A stretch of 64,000 nucleotides of DNA. It comes from Wuchereria bancrofti. Taxonomy: Eukaryota; Nematoda; Chromadorea; Rhabditida; Onchocercidae. The DNA is taken from contig SSBO01000002.1 in assembly GCA_005281725.1 (NCBI GenBank), positions 916,845 through 980,844 of the forward strand, in the 5' to 3' direction. This document shows, one piece after another, positions 1 through 21,129 of this stretch. The position numbers were made by a program, and so were the translations under genes. Numbering within the stretch: position 1 is the stretch's first letter; each line of letters begins with the position of its first letter. Below the pieces are notes generated by a model. It was not told where the DNA came from, did not search any database, and saw only the letters and a program-made list of their open reading frames with translations.

Positions 1-991
1 TCGATAATGATTTTCGGCATTTAAATTTAAAATGGAAAGATTAAATCTGCCGAGTCTTTTCTTGTGTATTTTTTTTGCATCCTTTTCATGTCTTGCCATT
101 TAATAGCTTTTGTCAGGTTTCGTTAGCTATTATTTGTATATCGTTATTAACTTTAATAAGTTGTAATTTCGGCGAAAACTCAATTGCTCTCCATTTTCTT
201 GCTAATAAAATTTGCTCTAAGTTTATGTAAAAGTTTTGTAAAATTTTGAAATTTTATTCATGATTACATTATAGATGAAAAAGATAGACTAGAAACTTGA
301 GAATTGGATGTGTTTGCTAGAATTAATTTGTTAAGAGCAAACAAATCGTTTTCTAAATTTTTATTATAACTATAGTTTTTTTTTTTTGTTAAATAGCTTT
401 ATTATAACTATTTAACGTACAAATTTCTAGATAAAATTTTATGAGAAAACGAGGTTCATTTCTTTTTGGAGATATTCAATATTAGATATATCTAGAAAAT
501 TGTTTAAATTTTAGGAAATTTTACGAACTTTATCAGATAGTAATAAGATTTCAAAATATTTTCCTGAAGACATTTCGTGAATTATGAATAGGATATGTTA
601 TCTTCTGTACTCTTGCTAAACTGAAGAATGCCATTTGACTCCAAAGATTTGATAGAAAAGAGAATCCAAGATACAACTTTTTTTTTTCCAGAATTTTACA
701 AGTTGAAAATATTTAGTGTATTGTATGCATATTGCATCTTTCGATATTATAACATTGAGAATATATACACATCTTTTGTAATATGACAATATTACATCAA
801 TATTTTTTAATTCAACAAGGTGAAATTTTATTGCACCATTATTCAATTCATATTATAAATATCGATGTCATCGTGATTATGAAATTGGTATTTATGATAT
901 AATACTGAAGAGAATATCATTATATGTATGTAATTTATATAATGGTGATCATTGTTTTATCATTAAGATTTTATCTCGTAGTTATTTGCAG
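1..991 (+). other. Intron sequence upstream of the first visible DDX23 exon
   Basis: AT-rich with no convincing exon on either strand. It ends in a ttatttgcag acceptor joined to the 992 exon, so it is most simply the 3' part of an intron whose donor lies left of the window. Confidence 0.6.
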
Positions 992-8677
<7,686 letters not shown>

Positions 8678-10578
8678 TCTTGTTCTTTGCTATTATTTGT
8701 TTTTCGTTGCTTCTTTATTAGTTTATTGTAAGTAATGTTTGTTCTAATGCTTGTTTATTTTGTTCCTAAATTTCATTCGTTAATATGGATGGATACATTA
8801 TTATATGTGAGGATGACAGTATATTGTCATCTAGCCGTAATACCTCTATATTAACTTGAAAATGGCATTATTTGGATAAGAAAATATCACATCTCTTTTA
8901 AAGTTGAGCTTGATAAAATTAATTGTCAACTTTATTGGAGTATTTCTAGATTGTTTCCTTTAAAGGAAGGCCTTTCGTTTCTTTAAAAAAAAAAAAATTA
9001 ACAAGATAGGATTTTTTTCTTCAAATTATAAAGCAAAAAATTTTTGAGAAAATGAAGATTTGATACGTTATTAATCATATTTTAGTGAAAGATGTCATAA
9101 CTCTAAGATTGTAAAAGTTTTCCGTGGTTTACGTTTAATTGTGGTTTGCAAATTGCAATAACACGTTTCGGGTTGTCTTCGGGAAGTTGTCATTGTGGAC
9201 AGTTTCCATTATGAGTAAGTCATAATTAAATAGAAAAAGTGGGGATGACATAAGAAGATTAGGAGCTTATTTAAGACTTTGAATTATACTGTTGTTAAAC
9301 GTGAATTTGTGTTCGAAAAAAAATGAAATTTCAGAATCAAAAAAGCTGAAATTTGAAAAATAAAAAGCATAAATTTTGTAATTGAATTAATTTAGAAATT
9401 GTTTTCAAACCCATTATTCCAGTACTTCCATAAAATTGCAATAAATTATTGTTTGTTGTTATTTTCTTTTTTTTTTTGTAGCGGTTGGTAACTCTTCAGC
9501 TTGTTTTGTGATATATTGATACAATTAATTACTTGTAATCTTTTTATTTCCATTCAGTACTTTTTTTTTTTCAACTCTTTGACGAGAGTAAAACAAAAAT
9601 TGAATCGTAGAAGAATTCGGATTAAATGATATATTTGATATTGTTGGATTTAAACATTTGGATATAGTACTTTTCCCATAAAATTCAAATCATAGGTTAG
9701 ATCAATTTTAAATGGATAAATTGAAAATCTTGATTTTGACTAGGAAGTGATTATTGCTGATGTTGTTGTTGTTGTTTCCATTTATGCATCAGTTAGGACA
9801 TGATTCAGGTTATGAATTATCACAATTTTTGGGTATTATGGCTTTTGTTTTTATTTTTATCGAAGTAATTTGTATAGATTAGATAAGTTATGTGTTACGT
9901 AGGTTACGATGAGTGAGAAAATACTTTAGATATAACTTTCAAATATAATTGTGAGACATTCTTTCCTCCTATTATATCTGTTTTTCGTAATGACAGAATA
10001 ATTATGACGAGGAATTGAAAAGTGCTAGAGAGAGAGATGGAAAAGATTAGAAGGTAGAGTCTGTCTTTTTTTTTCTTTTTTAATAATTTTTGGGGTTAGA
10101 TTTAATGACAGTAATAGTTACACATTTTGTTACCCTTTTTTTTTTTTTCTTACACCTAACATTTTTGTTAAAATTGCATCTATAGAGTAGGAGATAAAGT
10201 TTTATGAGAGAATAGTTGGAAGAGAAAGGTTATTTAGGGTTCAAAAGAACTGTGAACTTCCATCGTGATTGTGATCTGGGATGATAATTGAGAGATATGT
10301 AAAATTTGTAAGGATTAGAATTTTTAGATGACAAATTAGATAGTACTGGATTATGGGTTGTTGCGAATTTATACGTGTCATGGCATTCTGTATCTGTTAT
10401 GACTTTTTTTTTTCTTTTTTTTTTCAGGATTGATTTGTCATTGGGTATTGTGGACTGTGTGTAGGATCGAGCAAAAAAAAAAATAAAAAAAAAATATTCG
10501 GGTAAGTAGCACGAAGCACTGGATTTATTCGGGTGCACCGGGCTCTGATGAGTCAGGAGCAGGTCATGTAATAACTAA
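8678..10578. other. Intergenic region between ddx-23 and mdt-15
   Basis: No coding exon is supported. It holds the ddx-23 3' UTR at the left and the mdt-15 5' leader at the right. T-rich tracts occur near 9470, 9560, 10070 and 10140. Both flanking genes are on the plus strand, so an operon is conceivable, but the 1.9-kb gap makes it uncertain. Confidence 0.6.
10402..10427 (+). promoter_or_regulatory. Candidate trans-splice or 5' UTR acceptor for mdt-15
   Basis: A long pyrimidine tract ends in TTTTCAG at 10427, 151 bases before the mdt-15 start codon. Nematode leaders are often trimmed at such sites by spliced-leader addition. A cis intron in the 5' UTR is the alternative. Confidence 0.45.
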
Positions 10579-13500
10579 ATGGGGGACGATGATTGGCCAT
10601 CACAACGATTTCGCGATCATGTTATTAATCGACTGGAACCGGAATTAGCGAGAAATCGTCAAAATGCTCCAAATTTACCCGTACCCGGTGATGCAAGACA
10701 GGTTAGTTATTGTTGTTCATAGTTTAAATTAAGAATATCAAGATTTGACATTCACATATTTAGGATCTCATTCAAGTGGGAAAGAATTTATTGTTGTTGT
10801 CAGTCTTATCCTTTGATTATTCCAATTAATTATTTAAACTTAGGTTTACACATGGACATTCTGATTAATTAGATTTATATGCTTTTGTTGGATGAAATTA
10901 GATATAGTTGAATTGCCTATTCAATACCTCGCCGCGTGATGTGATATTATTGAAAATTTTATTTCATTTTTCCAAATTTGTAGTACACTGTTTATTAATA
11001 ATGTGTTTATACAATACATGAAATGAAATAAAAGTATTTTGTAGGTGGAGGAGTATGTTTTCAACAAATGCGTCAGTAAAGATGAGTATATGCGGACGAT
11101 TGCTAAAGTTATCAATGCAATCAATTGTAACTGTAAGTATTTTATTTCTGGCATTACAAAATCTGAGGTGATCTTAAGTATTTTTCAACACGTTTGAATT
11201 GAATTGTTTAGTTAAAATAAAGTATGAATAATATAATTGAGAGGGATCTTAAAATCTGTTCATAAGAAATTTGAATAATGCTGAGAAAGTCTATCATAAG
11301 TAAGGAAATTTCAAGGAAATTGTTAAAAAATATAGATAGGTGTCAGAATTGTTAGGATCGCCTACAGCAATATTCAGTAAATTCAGATAATCTACTTAAT
11401 TATTGATTAAAATTATTTCACAAATAGAAAAAAAAAAGAAATTCTATTGAGCTAGCAAAATAGATCATTAGATGCAATGATATCCTGAAATTCAAGTAGA
11501 AATATACAGTTTAGTTGCAGTTTTACCATTAGTTTGAAGGGTACTGGTTAGAGGAACTTTATCGGTTTGCTTTTTTCGGTAATAGTTTTTTTTTTTTTTT
11601 TTTTATAGCCAAATCATCAGCAGTACCATCGTTTCTTCAACCGTCTCGCATTCAGTCGGCATCTCAAAATTATCGTGCCGCGGGTCTTGGTATACCACCT
11701 GATCCGCAACCCACCCACCAGCAGCACCAGCAAAAGGTTATGGTAAGCATAACTTGTGTAATACGAACACTTAATAGTTTATTCTCTTTATTACCTTTTC
11801 TTTCCCATTAATTACTTTTTTTGTTTTATTTGACTGCTACTTCTCTGATTGTTTATTTTCTCAAAATTTCAGTTGTTAGTAGATGTTTCAGGTGATAAAA
11901 AATATAATTGGTATCAAAATAGTATATATTTGGCATAGTTGATGATGCATATATGATGCTATTTTTGCATTGACATTGATGTTCAATTTCCTTTTTTCAG
12001 ATCAAGCTCATGTTTGCTGCCGAGTTTTTAGTTTTTTTTCTTTTTTTTTTTTGCAGGATAGGTACCATACTCCACTTTGTCAAACACCGCCAATGATGCA
12101 GTCACAGCAATCACCAAGTGGTGCATTGTCTGGCGGTAATATGCAGTCGTCACAATCCAGCTTGCAACAACATTCTCCGGTAACACATCCAGTGGTTCCC
12201 CAAGTGCCGTATAATATGCTTTCTCCAATCCCTTCTGTTCCTGGGTCACAGAGTACCTCTCCTAATCATCAAATGTATAGTCGTGTGAAAACTGAGCCGA
12301 AAAATGGTGGAAATGATGGTGGTGCTGCAGAAATTCCAATATCGGATGCAATGTCTGCTCGTGTATGGAAACGTGAAGCTCCTCCTCCTGGCAGCTATTA
12401 TTCAGCAGGTACTTGAATTTAAAAATTTTAATTTTCTCCATTATGCTGTTCATGATATTTTTTATTTTAGCACAATTTGAGAATATGACATTCATACTTG
12501 AGTTCGCTCCCTTGGCTTATAATTTTGTCGTTTTAAGAAATAATCTACAAGAAATTAGCCTTAGCCTTTTTTCAATGAATATATTGATTGTTGTTTTTTA
12601 ATTATTGCATAATACATCATCACCATGAACTTCACAGGTTTCTACGGTAGTACAGGCTCCGGTCAGTACGTTGAACGTACTCATTCATCGGCACCGTTTA
12701 TGCCACGAGGAACACCCATTTCTCCTTCACAACAGCTAACTGCTTCACCACATCACCACCACCAGCACCAACAACAGCAGCAGCATCAACCATCGGTTTT
12801 AGAAAATCTTATCAATTCACCCCACTATGGATCACCGATACAGTCCTCACAACATGTAAATGGATCGGGTAATCAAAGCGTTGCTGATTTGCCATTTGGA
12901 AATGCCATACAACAAAATGACGAGGTTAATTACAGAGAATATATGATAGTGAATCTAAAATCTCAGAAAAAATATTTAGAGCTCTGTAAAATTTAATACA
13001 TTGTTCATTTTACTCTCTAATCTAACGTTTCGTTTTATCGATCAAAATGATTTTTTAGTTAAAAGTTTTTCTTTTGTGACAACATCATCAGTCTGATATC
13101 AATTAACCTATATTGCAGCGTATGTATACCGAGAAGTTACGCTCATTAAGGCCTTATGTTGAAAGTTTAAGAGCACGTGCACAGCAATGTCGACTGGAAG
13201 GCAACGAAATTGCTGCAAGTAAATTTGATACAATGTGCAACGTTCTTGATGGCAAATCGTATGTGTGCTAGTGTTTAATGTTTCATTTGAAATTTAATAA
13301 TTTGCAATCCACATCACTGGATAAATTTACCTTCTTTAAATGTTTAGTTACGTTGGTTTAAGTTGCTTTCCTGTTTTATGCTACGAAAGTTTAGCCGTCA
13401 TGTTTTCTATGAATCCATGTTTCTTGCTTCTTTTATTCACATCGGAAAATGAGGTAGTTTTCTTCATTTGAGCTTCACTGATTAAATTTTTTGATATACC

Positions 13501-16404
13501 TTATATATTATGAATGTAAATAATAATTCAGATTAGTAAGAAGTGCTTTTGCTAAGTTGGGCTATTTGCTTCATCAGTTAAATATCTTTTTATAAAAAAT
13601 GCTACTATTAACCAAGTTATTGTTATTTGCAGACGGGTATCATTTGAGTATCTTTTGCAAATAGAAGCATGGATATACAAAAAACAGCAGTTTCTGGTGA
13701 GTAATATAGTTTTAAATGTCTGTATATTACGTACTGATGTAACAACAAAGTATGTTAGCAGTAGTATCTTGTAGAGAAAAGTTTGTGGGACTCGAAAGTT
13801 AAAATTGATTAATCAATTAGCATATCCTCAACCTTCTGCATTATTTTGTACAGTATTCCAGTGACATTCGGTGACTTTTGAATTGTCTAATTTTTTGGTT
13901 ACATGATTACTGTACTGTCTTGACAATGTCAAATTATAAAATTATTTAGATGGTTCAACGAAATATTTGAAAATTTTGTTTCTAGCAAGCTTCGTTGAAT
14001 GCTGGGACGTTACAACCACAGCCATTGGTGGATGCGGTAAATGCAGTTTTGTTAAACAGTGAAGCACAAGTTGGATACGGTGATCGTGTACAGACGAATA
14101 CTGGTGTACCATCGGCAGGACAGTGGTCAGTGCAATCCAGTCGATCACAGCAGCAAGCATCATCGCAAGTGTTACCTAATATGATAGTAGCTCATTGTCC
14201 AGTGCGAAGTACTCTTATGCAGTCATCAATTCCGTTGCAAACGGCTAGTGGTCAACAGGTAGCACGACATTCAATAGAACATACCTATCAACGACATTCA
14301 CCCTATCCAAATCCAAATGCTGGATTACGTTCCGGTACACAGGCACAGTCAGTAGTACTGCATCATGGTTTATCCAGGGTGGTTAGTACTTTTTTGAACC
14401 ATAATTTTCTTTTTAAATCTTAGACAAAATGACTTTCCATTGCCTGTATCAAAATACCATATGTCTAAATTTTAATATATTTTTACATTCTTAGAGCAGT
14501 AAAATATATTGTGGATGTTTCTGAACATACTTGGAAATTTGATCCTCTATTAATATTTATTAGTTGGAAGAATCACTCTATTAGTTCTGATAGTTTATTT
14601 TTTTTTATAATTTTGCATATTTTTAACCTATAAATTTAAAATATATCGCAATGCAAATTAAATTTCTTAGGTTAAGAATGTATAAAATTTTTTATAAGAT
14701 TAAAATATATCATAATTTTAATAATCTTCAGCAGCAAGCAGCAACAGTAGCAGCTTTACCACCATTCTCAGAAGCAAGTCGTGCACCAACAACTACTGAC
14801 TGCAGTGGAGTTGAAGATCTCTATGTAATGGATGATTTCTTACCCACTCCTATAGAAGCTGTATCGAATAACACATCTTCACAGGTTCATCTTGAAATTG
14901 GATTACATATTTAATACATTTTTAAGACAAATGGAATTTTTATTAGTTATAATATTAATGAATCGTTTGTTTGTATTAGTTATAATATTAATGAAAAGTG
15001 GTGGTACATAATGCGTGAAAATATACTACCAGTTAGTTTTAGATGTCTTGTAAGAAATTTCGAAACATTGTTGTATTTTGAATTATTTGAAACTTTAGAA
15101 GAAACTGATAGATCATGTTTTACTTATTGCAGATGGAGGGTCAGTTGCCGGAAGCGGTACGTCATGAATTGCTAGCATTTGGAGATCGTTTTTTAGCCGA
15201 TTCTAACATTGAACAGATAACTGATTCGCATTCTGTTATTGTTAAATTTTCATTAAGTAAGTTCTTTTTTCTTTGTCTGTTTGAAAGACTATGTAAATAA
15301 CAGCTTTTTTTTTTCTGTATTATATTTGATTAAATTGTTTATATGAAATGATTTGGTGCAAGCTCTTGAATTTTTCAACAATTTTTTTTAGAATTTCATA
15401 GTGTTTTTAAGCCTCACACAATGTGCCACCGCTACAGTTGATTATACCGAAAGCATATCCCAATGGTGAAGTCTTGGTGGGTCGTGCTGCTCTAGATCTA
15501 GGTTTTGTCATTTTATTGTTGTAGAAATTATGGTTTGAATGATTTCATAGTTGAGAAAAAAGTCAAAATTCAAAGCTTAATTGTAATTATTTGTTCAAGG
15601 AAAATATTCGGAAAACATGCCACTTTTTTTTTAAAGTAGAGTTAATTTCTTTTCATCAAAACTCACATAAAACTTCATTAATTGGATAGTTGAGTCTTTA
15701 TTTCTGTCAAGAGATACTAATTGATTTTATTATTTAAAGAAATCAGTTCTTTTTAGATTCTTTTTTCTTTGATGATTTGCAAAATGTGATACACGAACGC
15801 TTAGCTCGACCGGGTCTACGAACGGTGACAGATTTCCTTGAAACTTGGGTAAGTTTTTTATCCCTGAAACTGTAGATTTTTTTAATGTTTGAACGCTTTT
15901 AAAAACTTTCTGATAGATTTAAGATTTTGAATAATGGCTTAGAGGAGAAATTGCAAAAATATGGAATGATAAATGGATGAATCAAAAAGCAAGAGAATAA
16001 ATCAGAAGCATAAAAAAAAATGGATACAATTAGTTATTGTTGAATTTTAGAGTTGAAATAAGGAATTTAAACATACAGTGAGTTTTCAAGTTACTTGGTA
16101 AATTAAGATGTCACCTAGAAAATTTAAAGCTAGATACTTTGCCGAGATGAAGCAATCATTTTGACTGTAATTGACTTAAAGCATATTTATGAGCTCATAA
16201 AAGTAATTTGTCACACTGCTATACACTACTTGTTTGTACTACAAATAATTTTATGTGACATATAAGATACAAACTCTTCTCAATCTATTTTTTAAGGAAT
16301 CGACAGTACGTGGTTACTATTTGGGACAGCAGCAGCAATCATTGTTACCCAATTCATTTGATGACATATTACAAAATACGAATTTCAGTGATTTCTTGTC
16401 GTGA
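10579..16404 (+). CDS. mdt-15: Mediator subunit 15 (MDT-15) with N-terminal KIX domain
   Basis: Transcription coactivator of the Mediator tail; in C. elegans it binds SREBP and nuclear receptors and drives lipid-metabolism and stress genes. Thirteen exons join in phase: 10579-10701, 11045-11132, 11609-11742, 12057-12408, 12638-12924, 13119-13258, 13633-13696, 13986-14381, 14732-14884, 15133-15256, 15412-15501, 15757-15848, 16297-16404, for 716 residues. The ATG at 10579 gives MGDDDWPS followed by the KIX region ([19 protein letters not shown], then VEEYVFNKC), residues about 7-75. Residues about 80-330 are Gln, Ser and Pro rich with His/Gln runs. [20 protein letters not shown] near 330 and the C-terminal [10 protein letters not shown] and HERLARPGL stretches match the conserved MDT-15 tail. 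Weak points: the exon ending 12924 uses a plain GTTAAT donor, and the exon ending 14381 could end 3 bases earlier. Confidence 0.95.
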
Positions 16405-16928
16405 AATATGTCTCTTTTCTGGTGATTTTTTTTTTAGTTTCATTTCTTGCATGAATTTTAGAACATCATATGGAAATTGTTGCTTGATTGATTGCTGCAT
16501 TTGCTCTGTTGATTCAAAATATATGAAGAAAAAGTTTGGTTTTGTTTTTTTTTTCTTGTTCATCAATGACTTATATTTTTTAGAATGAGTTTGGTTTTTC
16601 AAAACTTTGTTTTCAAGGTTCTCGAATTTTTATGTACGGTTGTTTTGCCAAATGTGAAAGAGAATTGCTTCATGTTGTCTTGTTAAACTCTTGTCCTCTT
16701 TATTTGTTTTTATTATTTTATTTTATTATTTTATTCATAGAGTGAAATTGGGCTAGCACACAACAGTTGTTAATAGAAAAAAAAAAAAATGCGCGCAAAT
16801 TTGTCTTATTTCATTTGCTCGTTTATTCGATTTTCCTTCAAATCTGTTAAACTGTTTACTGTCAATTGAATTGGGAAATTTTTCGTACAGTTTCGTTTTT
16901 TCACTTAATTCATATACTAATCACAGCG
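16405..16928. other. Convergent 3' region of mdt-15 and the small membrane protein gene
   Basis: No exon seen. It should contain both 3' UTRs, since mdt-15 ends at 16404 on the plus strand and the next gene ends at 16929 on the minus strand. Long T and A tracts are present. Confidence 0.6.
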
Positions 16929-18028
16929 TCAACGGCATTGAAAGCAAAATGCAAAGAATGCACCCAGAGTGAAAGCGGTTGATGCAAATAGAGCAGGTCT
17001 GGAATTATTAGTTTTTTTTTTTTTTTTTTTTTTTTCTAATTTTGAGGAAATGACAGGTAAGCTGATAAAGGAAGAGTAAGAAAAGTAATCGTGTTCCTGA
17101 AGTTTAGGCATATATACTCGAGAGATAATTTAGGGTAATCAAAAATTATATCAAATTATGACTCGAAAATTCATTCTGAATGATTCTGTGCTATGTATAT
17201 CAACCTTTCTTATACTTTATTCAAAACTTCGAAAGTGATAAGAAGTTAAGAGACTGGAATTTCTAAACTTACATTCTTATATTTTATTCAAAATTCCGAA
17301 AATGATAAGTCAAGGAACTGAAATTCTTAAACTTACACAACCCATGCTCGCCATCGTTGACAACACTGATTTTCACAGCATGTATAGTATAGGTAATCAG
17401 TTTCCTCGGGGCAGCTGAAATTTCGTTTTCTTCAAGAAATAAAAATAATGAAAGCGTTGGAATTTAATTAGTCCTAATTATCTCTAATGAAAATTGACAT
17501 AGTATTAATTCATATTTTAATATCGTTTTTGGTTCGAGTTATTCTCTTAAATTATAGCATAATGGATGATTAGCATGAGACCTATGAATAGATAACATAG
17601 ATTGGTTAAATTAAATTTACATAAATGGTTGAATTGCTGTTAAGAAATGGTTATCATCGTTATCATTAAGTTTTTTTAGGAGGAGAATTAATTATTACTG
17701 TTTGGGAAAGGTAAAAAAGCATTGAATGAAGGAAGCACGAAAATTCGAAGTATTTTATTATTTTTTTTTTTCAAAAATCAAATTTCACTTCTTTTCTGAT
17801 GATAAGCAAAAAATTAAATTAACTTCAAATTTCACTTCTTTTCTGATGATAAATAAAAAAATTATGGATAAAATAAAAAAAAAATTTAACTTACTTATGT
17901 GGTATACATATTTCTTGTCGTGGATTGCATGAAATTACATCAATAATTGTTGCAAAAAATGCCACAAAGAAGAATATATGATCAAATATTACACAGCCTG
18001 TTTCACTCTTTGACACGCTTGAATTCAT
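16929..18028 (-). CDS. Small cysteine-rich single-pass membrane protein (unrecognised)
   Basis: Three minus-strand exons join in phase: 18028-17895, 17414-17337, 16998-16929, giving 93 residues from ATG to TGA. Donors are GTAAGT in both introns and acceptors are TTTCAG and TTCCAG. A hydrophobic stretch at about residues 13-33 may be a signal peptide. The short lumenal part is rich in Cys (34, 41, 46, 57, 58, 62, 63) with YYTCCENQCCQRW, and a second hydrophobic segment (about 69-88) is followed by only a few residues (FQCR). A CC-x3-CC motif before one membrane span recalls the WBP1/VOPP1 type of small membrane proteins, but that is only a resemblance and the usual Pro-rich tail is missing. 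The last exon might instead splice on at the GT inside the codons before the stop. I do not assign a function. Confidence 0.75.
17778..17852 (+). repeat. Short tandem-like duplication in intron 1 of the small membrane protein gene
   Basis: The sequence aatttcacttcttttctgat followed by gataa occurs twice about 48 bases apart, at about 17782 and 17829. It is intronic relative to the minus-strand gene. Confidence 0.8.
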
Positions 18029-18588
18029 TTATTCATTTCAAATTAATCCAATATTAGTCACAATTCGTACTGCAATAATGATAAACGAACCTAATAGGGG
18101 AAAATGTTACGAGTAAATGCATCTTGTCTATTTTAAGCAATTGATTCAGTAGATGAAATATTTAAGTAAACTGATAAAATGATAATTAAAATGTCAGTCA
18201 GCTGACTATTAATTAGTTAAAATGCTGTAATAAAAGTAATTTGATGTGAAAAGGAAAAAAAAAAGGAAACAGGAAATATGCATTAAGAAAGGAAAGGAAG
18301 GAAACCATTAACAGATTAAAGAAACGCAAATGTTATAATAATTGTAGTCATATATCTATCATAAAATTTACTTTAATATAATATTTGTGGCAATATTGAT
18401 TGAACCTATTATCAAACTTGTTATAAAAAATTTTAAGAACACAGGCGAAAAAAAATGGTATTGATTTATAAATAGATAGACAGATAAATAGATGAGAGTA
18501 TCCTCTTTTAAGTCAAAATAATTAATTAAAATAACCCCATCTAATTAGCACATTTTTTATTATGCTTAATAAAAGTAGTAATGGTAGC

Positions 18589-18665
<77 letters not shown>

Positions 18666-21129
18666 TAATAATAATAATAATGATGGTAATAATAATAATT
18701 AGTATGAAGTATTAGAAAATAGTAATAGTATGAAGTATTAAAAGTGTCAACAAGTGGGTGTCATTAGAGTTTGAGAAATAAAGGAAGAATATTCAGTTAT
18801 TTCTCGTCTTACATTCCCCTTCATTAAATATTTACATGCAAAAAATAATTCATTTAGAATTTAATTTAAAATTACTTTACATAAGATTCTTTTACAAGAA
18901 TTTTTTTTTTTTTTTTGTTTTTCATATTCATTGAGTGGGAGAAAATAAGGGAAACATTACATTTAGTGTTCATATTTATTCGATGATTTATGTTCATTTA
19001 AGGAAGTAATATATAATAATGATATTTAATATAATTAATTATTTTAATGCTATGAAATTTTCATCTTCTTTAATTGAAAATTTAAGCAAATTGAAAATTT
19101 TACAAATTAATATATAAATTAGTTAGCTTTATGTACACATCAGTATTCATCATATTCTTTAATTTTTCGAATCAAATTTCATAAAAATACTTGCATTTGA
19201 ATTTTTTTTTTGTTGCTATTTTTGTTTTTTTATATTAAGTTTAATCCGTCCTAAGCATTAATCTCTAAAATTATTAGAATAATAAAAAATTTGGAAGAGA
19301 TAAATTAATGATTAAGTGTGACATTAACATTATCCATCATTTTATTATATTTTAATCGAAATTGTTAATTGAAATACATAATAAAATGTATTTGCAATAT
19401 TATTATCATTTTAAATGATTTTTGCTTAACAATGTTTAAAGACTAATAACGATATAATCAAAAAAAAAACAGAAACGAGAAAAGCTGATATCAGTTGCTA
19501 TCAACAATAAGTGGTTTTTTTTTTTTTGTTTTCAAACATAAGATTATCTACTATTGTTCCTAGCAATGAATATTATTTGCGTTACATCAACAAATCTATC
19601 AATTCCATTCAAATATTTGTTACTCTTTCTTCAATCACAAAACAATATTTCAATTACTGAATTTTTTTTTTTTTTTTAAAGGAATGACAATCATTGGCCA
19701 ACGTTATTAATTCATTTTTAAAATGAATCAGCATTTTATGTTGATTATGCAGTTTCATGGAAAAAAAAGTCTTGCATTGAAAAGTTGCTACTCTTCTAAA
19801 TTCGGTAAAAAAAGACAAACTAATATTTCATAAAAACTATGATTAATTTTATTTCAATTTTATTCCGATAATTATGAGCATTTGAGGCTTATTAAATTGT
19901 TAAATAATTTTAACTACAGCGATTGATATGCGCAATTCAAAAAATAAAATTTAAAGATTTTATATCAGTTAATAGTGTTTTGGATACGATCAAATTGTCT
20001 CTTTTTGAATAAACAATGTTTTATTAAATTAATTTTATTGTATTGAATAATGGAAATAATTCCCTATGCGGCAAAAAATAAAAATAAAAAAAATAAAACG
20101 CCGAAATAAACCAATCCAATATTATCGTATCGATCGTTTTATTGCTTTTTTTTTCTGAAATTTGTTTATAGAAAAAATAGTAATTGACTTAAATAAATTT
20201 TCTTTCATCCTCATCCTTCTCTTCTCTATTCTATCATTTTTGTTTTACTTCATGTTAATTATGACATAGCAATTAAAATAGTTCGTTTCAAATCTGAACT
20301 GTTATTTAAAATTACAAAAGTTTAATGAATTAAAACATTATGTCAATTCAAACAACTATAAAAATAAGGAAATATGATGAAAATATTAAAAATAAATACA
20401 ACAAAATGTATTATTAATTTAACTATACCATAAATAAATATTGTAAATGAACTAAAACAATTATTTTAATATTATTACTAATAACTGCACTACCAATTAT
20501 TTCAGTTTGTTAGATCAGTTTACTGAAAAACATTCTTCATATTATACAATTTTAGCAAAAACTTTTGTGAAATTAATATTTAATTTTTGAAATGAGTAAA
20601 TTTATGCTTTTTCCAATTAAGAAATATTTTGTTGACGTTTTTTACGAATTACTGAAAGTACTGAAAGTATTTAAATGCATTAAATGTATATAGCATGAAA
20701 ATTTAGGTTCTTTACATGTAACACGAATGGTGCGAAAAAAAAAAGACAAAGCAATTCTGAATTTTTTCAAATCTGAAAAAAAGCAATTTTCTGAAAATTT
20801 TCAAGTTATTACCCTTCTTCATGTCACTATTTCTAACTTAATTATACTATTTCCTTCTTTGTTTCATCAAAAATTTATACATTTTTTAGATCGTAAATTC
20901 TGCTAAACACAAATGATAAAACTACAAACAATAAATGATAAATTTATTTCTGATTTTTGCATCATCAAATAGCTTTTAAAAGTAAATACATTTCAAAATT
21001 TCAAAAAGAGTATTACATTAAAACTGCAATATTTTGATAACGAGGTTTTTTTTTTTTGATAATTATAGGTCATACAAACCAGTATTTAAATTATTATCAA
21101 AAGCAATTAAACAGTCAAAAAAAACGTAA
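18029..21129. other. AT-rich intergenic spacer
   Basis: About 3.1 kb with many homopolymer A and T runs. I see no chain of exons on either strand. Apart from the microsatellite at 18589-18699 it holds nothing I can name. Confidence 0.6.
18589..18699. repeat. AAT trinucleotide microsatellite
   Basis: About 37 copies of the AAT unit with a few interruptions (one AAC and a TGATGGT near the right end). Confidence 0.97.

Noticed and set aside
11970..12056. Extension of the mdt-15 exon to the acceptor at 12000
   Set aside because: Adds a Phe/Ser/Cys-rich low-complexity segment; the TTTGCAG acceptor at 12056 is stronger and gives sensible protein.
13942..14163. Minus-strand frame opposite mdt-15 exon 8
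   Set aside because: Shadow of the plus-strand exon 13986-14381, without splice or start support.
16310..16588. Plus-strand frame starting with a methionine near 16310
   Set aside because: Out-of-frame reading of the last mdt-15 exon followed by 3' UTR.
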